Assembly: GCA_030834835.1 (NCBI GenBank)
Contig: JAUQXD010000754.1
Coordinates: forward strand, 1-10,042
Reading direction: 5' to 3'
DNA from: Thermoflexales bacterium
Lineage (GTDB): Bacteria > Chloroflexota > Anaerolineae > Fen-1058
DNA: 10,042 nucleotides
Part shown: positions 6,781 through 10,042 of the stretch, piece by piece
How positions within the stretch are numbered: the stretch's first letter is position 1
Layout of the letters: each line of letters starts with the position of its first letter
Notes under the pieces: model-generated
Seen by the model: only the letters and a program-made list of their open reading frames with translations
Told to the model about the DNA's origin: nothing
Database searches by the model: none
Program-made: the position numbers and the translations under genes

Positions 6781-7953
6781 ATGGTATCAAAACGACTGAT
6801 TAGCCGCCGGCAAGCGCTGAAACTGGGGGCAGGTGCTTCGGCGGCACTGCTGGCCTCCGGTTGCCGCACATTGATCGATCAACTCAATGCGCATGTGCCC
6901 ACCCCTGCGCCAACATCCACTGTGCCAACCAGTCCATTAATGCCGACGACCACCGCGAGGGCCGCCACCAGTCGATCGGTTGTGCCAGCTTCACCAGCGC
7001 CGCGCGCCTCCGCCCATGTCGTTCGTCCACAGTGGATCGCTCCGGCCGGCGGCAGTAAACTCGGGTTGCACGCCACGTTTGGGCCGCGCGATGGATTGGA
7101 TTCGTTCCTGGCGCGCTGTGCGCAAGCTGATCGGCCGGTCGCCGTGGTCAAATGCGTCGACGATTTTGAAGCGGCGTTCAAAGCCAAAGAATACAGTGAT
7201 CGAACGTTGACAGTCGGGCGTGTCAACGGCGTGGGCCTGAACAACCACGATTTTGTGGACATGCAGGCCTGGGAACCGACGGAGTTCAATCCGCCTAAAG
7301 AATTTCCGTACAAGACAGCGGAAGAAGCGGCACAGATGTACTACGATCTGGTTAAGCCGCTGTGGGTGCTTAATCCCGTCATCGATGTCTGGGAAACATT
7401 CAATGAATTTTCGTGGCACTGGGGCTGGCAGGCGGATTTCTACATTCGCCTGATGGACTTGGCTGAGGCCGACGGTTATCGATTGGGCCTGTGGTCGACC
7501 AGCGCGGGCAACCCGCCTGAGAAGTACTATCCCGACATCGCGCGCGCCTGCCGTCGCGCCAGAGAACATGGCAATCACATTCTGTGTCTGCATGAATACG
7601 GTCTGGATGGTTTGTTGAAAGACGCGCCGAAGAGTCTGGTGACGCGCTATCGCGGCCTTTACAAATACCTGGCGCAGGTCGACGCGGTGATTCCGCTGGT
7701 CATCTCCGAAGCGGGCGAGAACGCGGGCGGCGGCTTCACCGGTATTGAAACGTTCATGGACGATTTCACCTGGTACGACCGCCAGTTGAGCAAAGACGAC
7801 TACGTCATTGGCTGCGCCATGTGGACGCTGGGTGATTGGAGCGGAGCCAATTTTCAGGCAGCCTTGCCGTTTCTGGCCGCGTATATCAGCGGTCAGCCCG
7901 TGACTGTGCACGACACGTATTTGCCGCTGGTGGGCGGCGGGTCGGGCCAATAA
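6781..7953 (+). CDS. Tat-exported lipoprotein with glycosidase-like TIM-barrel domain
   Basis: A 390-aa protein whose N-terminus has a twin-arginine motif SRRQALK (residues 8-14), a hydrophobic stretch and a lipobox LASGC (24-28), so it should be Tat-exported folded and lipid-anchored at Cys28. A Pro/Thr/Ala/Ser-rich linker (about 39-78) leads to a 300-aa domain resembling clan GH-A glycosidases (GH5/GH39-like): GLHATFGPRDG (95-105), VWETFNEF (203-210) with candidate acid/base E209 after N208, LCLHEYG (268-274), VISEAGEN (307-314) with candidate nucleophile E310, and AMWTLGDW (346-353) near the last strand. Such enzymes hydrolyse beta-linked polysaccharides outside the cell. The substrate is not predictable. 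ATG 6781 is chosen because it places the Tat motif correctly; it has no ribosome site and is probably leaderless. A non-catalytic sugar-binding role remains possible. Confidence 0.82.
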   Translation: MVSKRLISRRQALKLGAGASAALLASGCRTLIDQLNAHVPTPAPTSTVPTSPLMPTTTARAATSRSVVPASPAPRASAHVVRPQWIAPAGGSKLGLHATFGPRDGLDSFLARCAQADRPVAVVKCVDDFEAAFKAKEYSDRTLTVGRVNGVGLNNHDFVDMQAWEPTEFNPPKEFPYKTAEEAAQMYYDLVKPLWVLNPVIDVWETFNEFSWHWGWQADFYIRLMDLAEADGYRLGLWSTSAGNPPEKYYPDIARACRRAREHGNHILCLHEYGLDGLLKDAPKSLVTRYRGLYKYLAQVDAVIPLVISEAGENAGGGFTGIETFMDDFTWYDRQLSKDDYVIGCAMWTLGDWSGANFQAALPFLAAYISGQPVTVHDTYLPLVGGGSGQ

Positions 7954-7967
7954 TCCTCAACTCGATA

Positions 7968-8033
7968 GAGGAGTCAGCGCGCCCACGCGCGGCCCGTGTG
8001 CGGCAACCGGCATCAGGGGATGCCTGACTCCTC
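7968..8033 (+). repeat. Structured intergenic inverted repeat
   Basis: Perfect 10-bp outer arms, GAGGAGTCAG at 7968-7977 and CTGACTCCTC at 8024-8033, enclose a 46-nt GC-rich core with its own hairpin (GGCATC 8009-8014, loop AGGG, GATGCC 8019-8024). It starts 14 nt after the glycosidase-like gene. No T-run follows. It may be a terminator-like or stabilising RNA structure, or a small palindromic repeat element. Confidence 0.6.
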
Positions 8034-8078
8034 ATTCTGGCTGGCCTGTGGGCGCTAATAACCGCTCGCTTGTGTCTC

Positions 8079-8107
8079 CGGGCGGGATGTGGTTTAATCC
8101 CCGCCCG
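8079..8107 (+). promoter_or_regulatory. Palindrome enclosing the -10 and touching the start codon
   Basis: CGGGCGGG at 8079-8086 is perfectly complementary to CCCGCCCG at 8100-8107, the last base being the G of the GTG start. The 13-nt centre holds the extended -10 box. In another register GGAT pairs with ATCC, giving a nearly continuous stem with one bulge. It could be an operator or, on a longer transcript, a hairpin hiding the start codon. Confidence 0.5.
8090..8098 (+). promoter_or_regulatory. Extended -10 promoter (TGGTTTAAT) for the second MFS gene
   Basis: TGG followed by TTTAAT (5 of 6 match to TATAAT) is an extended -10. The GTG start at 8107 lies 8 nt beyond, where transcription would be expected to begin, so the mRNA is probably leaderless or nearly so. 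No Shine-Dalgarno precedes the GTG. Confidence 0.55.
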
Positions 8108-9333
8108 TGTCTACCCTGACCTCACACCCTCCCCGCACACTGTTGCGGCGCAATTTCCGCGCCTTATACGCCGACATCTTTGGCTATGGCATTCTGGCCG
8201 GCAGCACGCTGGCCTTCATCAATGTGTACGTGGCTCGATTGGGCGCGTCCAACATCGAGATGGGGCTGCTGTCCGCCGGTCCGGCTCTGATCAGTTTGCT
8301 CATTGCCATGCCGATCGGCCGCTGGCTGGAACGCCGGCCGTTGATCCGCACCACGTACCTCAGTTCGATCTGGTTCCGGCTGGGCTACGTGGTTATGGTG
8401 CTGCTGCCGTGGTTCCTGCCGCCGCCCGCGCAGATTGGATCGTACGTGCTGCTGGTGCTGTTGATGTCGATTCCGGGCACGGCGCTGGCGATCGGTTTCA
8501 ACGCGACGTTGGCGGCCACCGTCCCGCCCGATTGGCGCGCGCACGTTATCGGTCGCCGCAACGCGCTGATGTCGTTGAGCATGACGGCGACTTCGCTGTT
8601 GAGCGGCCAGTTGCTCGATCACATTGTGTTCCCGATAAACTATCAGATCGTGTTCGGCATCGGCGTGGTGGGCGCGGCTATGAGCACGGTCTTTTTGGGG
8701 CGCATCCAGCCTATCGCGCCACAGACACCCGCGCCCGCGTCCGCGAGACTGGGGAATGGCAACGGCCAGGGCCGCGCGCTCCGCCTCGATCTGCTGCGCG
8801 GACCGTTCGGTCTGATGATGATCGCGTATCTGTTCTTTTATCTGGGACAGGCCGTGCCGGTGCCGTTGTTCGCCAAGATGCAAGTCGATCAGTTGAAGTT
8901 GTCCGACGGCGTCATCAGCATCGGCACGGCGGCCTTTAACGGCTGCATGTTGATCGGGTCGTTGTATCTGGCACGCCTGACGCGGCGTTTCGGCCATCGC
9001 GGCGTGTTTGCCATCGCGGCGCTGTTGTATGGCGCGTATCCACTGTTACTGGGCCTGGCCGAAAGCACGGTGTTGTTCTTTGCGGCATCGATTCTGGGCG
9101 GGGCGATTACGGGCGTGATGGGCGGCGCGCAGGTCAATCGTTTGATGGAGCGCATTCCGCACGATGATCTGCCCGCGCATATGGCGCTGAACAATATGGC
9201 AGGCAACATCGCACTGCTGGTCGGCTCGATGCTGGGGCCGCTGCTGGCCGATGCGCTAGGTCTGCGCGAAGCGATCTTGATCAGCGCCGCAGTGCGCGTG
9301 CTGGCGGGCGTCGCCCTGGTGCGCTGGGCGTGA
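8107..9333 (+). CDS. MFS family permease, substrate unknown
   Basis: A 408-aa inner-membrane protein with about 12 predicted spans in two halves, joined by a polar loop (about residues 205-232) rich in Pro, Ala and Gly. The N-terminal FRALYADIFGYGILAGSTLAF and the loop-2/3 segment GRWLERRPLIR (71-81), a degenerate motif A, place it in the major facilitator superfamily but away from the TetA-like gene at 4695; it lacks a clear antiporter motif C. A matching loop, ARLTRRFGHRG, occurs in the second half. The start must be near GTG 8107, because TAA closes the frame at 8095 and the conserved sequence begins at residue 16. A TTG at 8143 is the only other nearby option. No functional partner is adjacent, although the preceding glycosidase-like lipoprotein could suggest sugar-related transport. 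Confidence 0.85.
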   Translation: MSTLTSHPPRTLLRRNFRALYADIFGYGILAGSTLAFINVYVARLGASNIEMGLLSAGPALISLLIAMPIGRWLERRPLIRTTYLSSIWFRLGYVVMVLLPWFLPPPAQIGSYVLLVLLMSIPGTALAIGFNATLAATVPPDWRAHVIGRRNALMSLSMTATSLLSGQLLDHIVFPINYQIVFGIGVVGAAMSTVFLGRIQPIAPQTPAPASARLGNGNGQGRALRLDLLRGPFGLMMIAYLFFYLGQAVPVPLFAKMQVDQLKLSDGVISIGTAAFNGCMLIGSLYLARLTRRFGHRGVFAIAALLYGAYPLLLGLAESTVLFFAASILGGAITGVMGGAQVNRLMERIPHDDLPAHMALNNMAGNIALLVGSMLGPLLADALGLREAILISAAVRVLAGVALVRWA

Positions 9334-9345
9334 TGGAATGTGCGG

Positions 9346-9351
9346 TATACT
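9346..9351 (+). promoter_or_regulatory. Candidate -10 box (TATACT) for the toxin-antitoxin pair
   Basis: TATACT lies 12 nt after the MFS stop codon and 27 nt before the antitoxin ATG, in the context TGCGGTATACT, identical over 11 bases to the sequence at 864-874. AGGGGA at 9368-9373 is the ribosome site, 5 nt before ATG 9379. Confidence 0.55.
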
Positions 9352-9378
9352 TGGAGTAGCCTGATTCAGGGGACACAC

Positions 9379-9615
9379 ATGCTAGCCTACCGACAATATG
9401 TCACTGTGCAAAAATCAAAACAGATTGTCCTGTCGGACGTGCCCTTTCTGCCCGGTCAACGTGTCGAAGTGGTGGTGATTGCCGAAGATCAGCCGGTCAA
9501 TCAGGTGCGCGAATTGCGCGAGTTGTTTAAGGCCACGCAGTCGCTGCCCCAGGCGCAAGCGATCAGCGAGGCTGAGATCGCCGCAGAAATTGCTGCCTAT
9601 CGAGCGGCACAATGA
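9379..9615 (+). CDS. Antitoxin of a PIN-family toxin-antitoxin pair
   Basis: A 78-aa protein. The N-terminal half has a short beta-rich pattern, KQIVLSDVPFLPGQRVEVVVI (about residues 14-34), reminiscent of the swapped-hairpin DNA-binding fold of AbrB/MazE antitoxins. The C-terminal half is helical and acidic (LRELFKATQSLPQAQAIS, then EAEIAAEIAAYRA), fitting a toxin-wrapping tail. Similar small proteins are known to precede PIN toxins in cyanobacteria and Chloroflexota. The start is ATG 9379, which has AGGGGA 5 nt upstream; the upstream in-frame GTG 9340 overlaps the -10 box and is rejected. The stop overlaps the toxin start as ATGA, so the two are translationally coupled. It would neutralise the toxin and probably repress its own promoter; both are inferred from the family arrangement. 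Confidence 0.78.
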   Translation: MLAYRQYVTVQKSKQIVLSDVPFLPGQRVEVVVIAEDQPVNQVRELRELFKATQSLPQAQAISEAEIAAEIAAYRAAQ

Positions 9616-10019
9616 AAGTCCTGATCGACACTAATGTACTGGTTTCAGCGGTGTTGAAGGATAAGGACCCTGAAACGGTAATTGCGTTTGTCGTCGAACA
9701 ACCGGGTTTTGAATGGCTGGTTTCCGCTGAGATTTTGGCCGAATATAAAGCAGTTCTGGGCCGCCCAAAATTCGATCTGCCTCAGATCATCTATGCTCAG
9801 TGGATGACGTTGCTGGATTCGGCAACAACCCTGTTCGATGTGAATCTCGCCCTTGAATTCCCGCGCGATCAATCCGACGCAAAGTTCCTGGCGTGCGCGC
9901 TGGCGGCCAACGCCGAATACTTCATCACCGGTGATCGCGACTTTTCACAGGCGCAAAAACTGGTCAACACAACCATCCTCTCTGTGTCGCAGTTCAAGAA
10001 ATTGATCATGGCCGCGTAA
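9612..10019 (+). CDS. PIN-domain toxin (putative ribonuclease, COG1569-like)
   Basis: A 135-aa protein, the full length for the PIN family grouped as putative toxin-antitoxin toxin component (COG1569/TIGR00305). The acidic metal-binding residues are all present: D6 in IDTNVL (5-10), E44 in AEILAEYKAVL, D89 in DQSDAKFLACA, and D108 with D110 in ITGDRDF. Proteins of this fold cleave RNA using bound Mg or Mn. The gene starts with ATG 9612 overlapping the antitoxin stop by 4 bases, the usual coupling of such pairs. Nothing suggests inactivation: no frameshift, truncation or lost active-site residue is seen. The RNA target cannot be read from sequence. Only 23 bases follow the stop, so a terminator or further genes cannot be judged. 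Confidence 0.9.
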   Translation: MKVLIDTNVLVSAVLKDKDPETVIAFVVEQPGFEWLVSAEILAEYKAVLGRPKFDLPQIIYAQWMTLLDSATTLFDVNLALEFPRDQSDAKFLACALAANAEYFITGDRDFSQAQKLVNTTILSVSQFKKLIMAA

Positions 10020-10042
10020 TGACCCGTGTGGCTATTCGATTG

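Noticed and set aside
6991..7950. A 319-residue open frame on the minus strand inside the lipoprotein gene
   Set aside because: It overlaps a convincing Tat/lipobox glycosidase-like gene and shows no domain, ribosome site or promoter of its own.
8070..8939. A 289-residue open frame on the + strand overlapping the second MFS gene
   Set aside because: The product is Arg/Ala-rich without membrane spans or motifs, while the overlapping frame gives a coherent 12-span permease.
9340..9378. GTG 9340 as start of the antitoxin
   Set aside because: It overlaps the TATACT box and lacks a ribosome site, whereas ATG 9379 has AGGGGA 5 nt ahead.
1..10042. CRISPR arrays, tRNA genes, insertion sequences, phage genes
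   Set aside because: No regularly spaced repeats, cloverleaf-like sequences, transposase or integrase frames or long terminal repeats were seen on either strand.

Overview
This GC-rich window, with all supported genes on the + strand, most resembles a Chloroflexota (Anaerolineae-like) chromosome. That assignment is an inference from the very large MalT-type LuxR regulator, the Tat-exported lipoprotein with a glycosidase-like fold, the small antitoxin/PIN pair and the promoter style. No rRNA or marker gene is present to prove it. There are no tRNAs, CRISPR arrays, insertion sequences or integrases, and no gene-free stretch longer than about 180 bases.

Layout. (1) 1-798: the C-terminal part of a trimethylamine methyltransferase (MttB/COG5598) family protein, closed by a textbook intrinsic terminator. 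(2) 924-3626: a 900-aa MalT-like STAND-ATPase regulator with a C-terminal LuxR helix-turn-helix, followed by two inverted repeats. (3) 3807-5939: a 41-aa single-span membrane protein, a class I SAM methyltransferase 23 nt behind it, and a TetA-like MFS exporter with its own promoter. (4) 5984-6673: a beta-rich DUF4097/adhesin-like protein with no export signal. (5) 6781-7953: a Tat/lipobox lipoprotein with a probable TIM-barrel glycosidase domain. (6) 8107-9333: a second, divergent MFS permease behind a palindromic promoter. (7) 9379-10019: an antitoxin/PIN toxin pair with ATGA overlap.

How they may work together. The clearest functional unit is the regulator followed by the small membrane protein, the methyltransferase and the exporter. 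This could be a modify-and-export module controlled by the MalT-like protein, but only gene order and spacing support that. The glycosidase-like lipoprotein and second permease might handle carbohydrate, which is weaker. The toxin-antitoxin pair is self-contained.

Regulation is the most distinctive part. Three genes carry the same GGTATACT box 27-49 nt upstream of their start codon. Two others have an extended -10 so close to the start that the transcripts should be leaderless. One of those promoters lies inside a GC-rich palindrome reaching the start codon.
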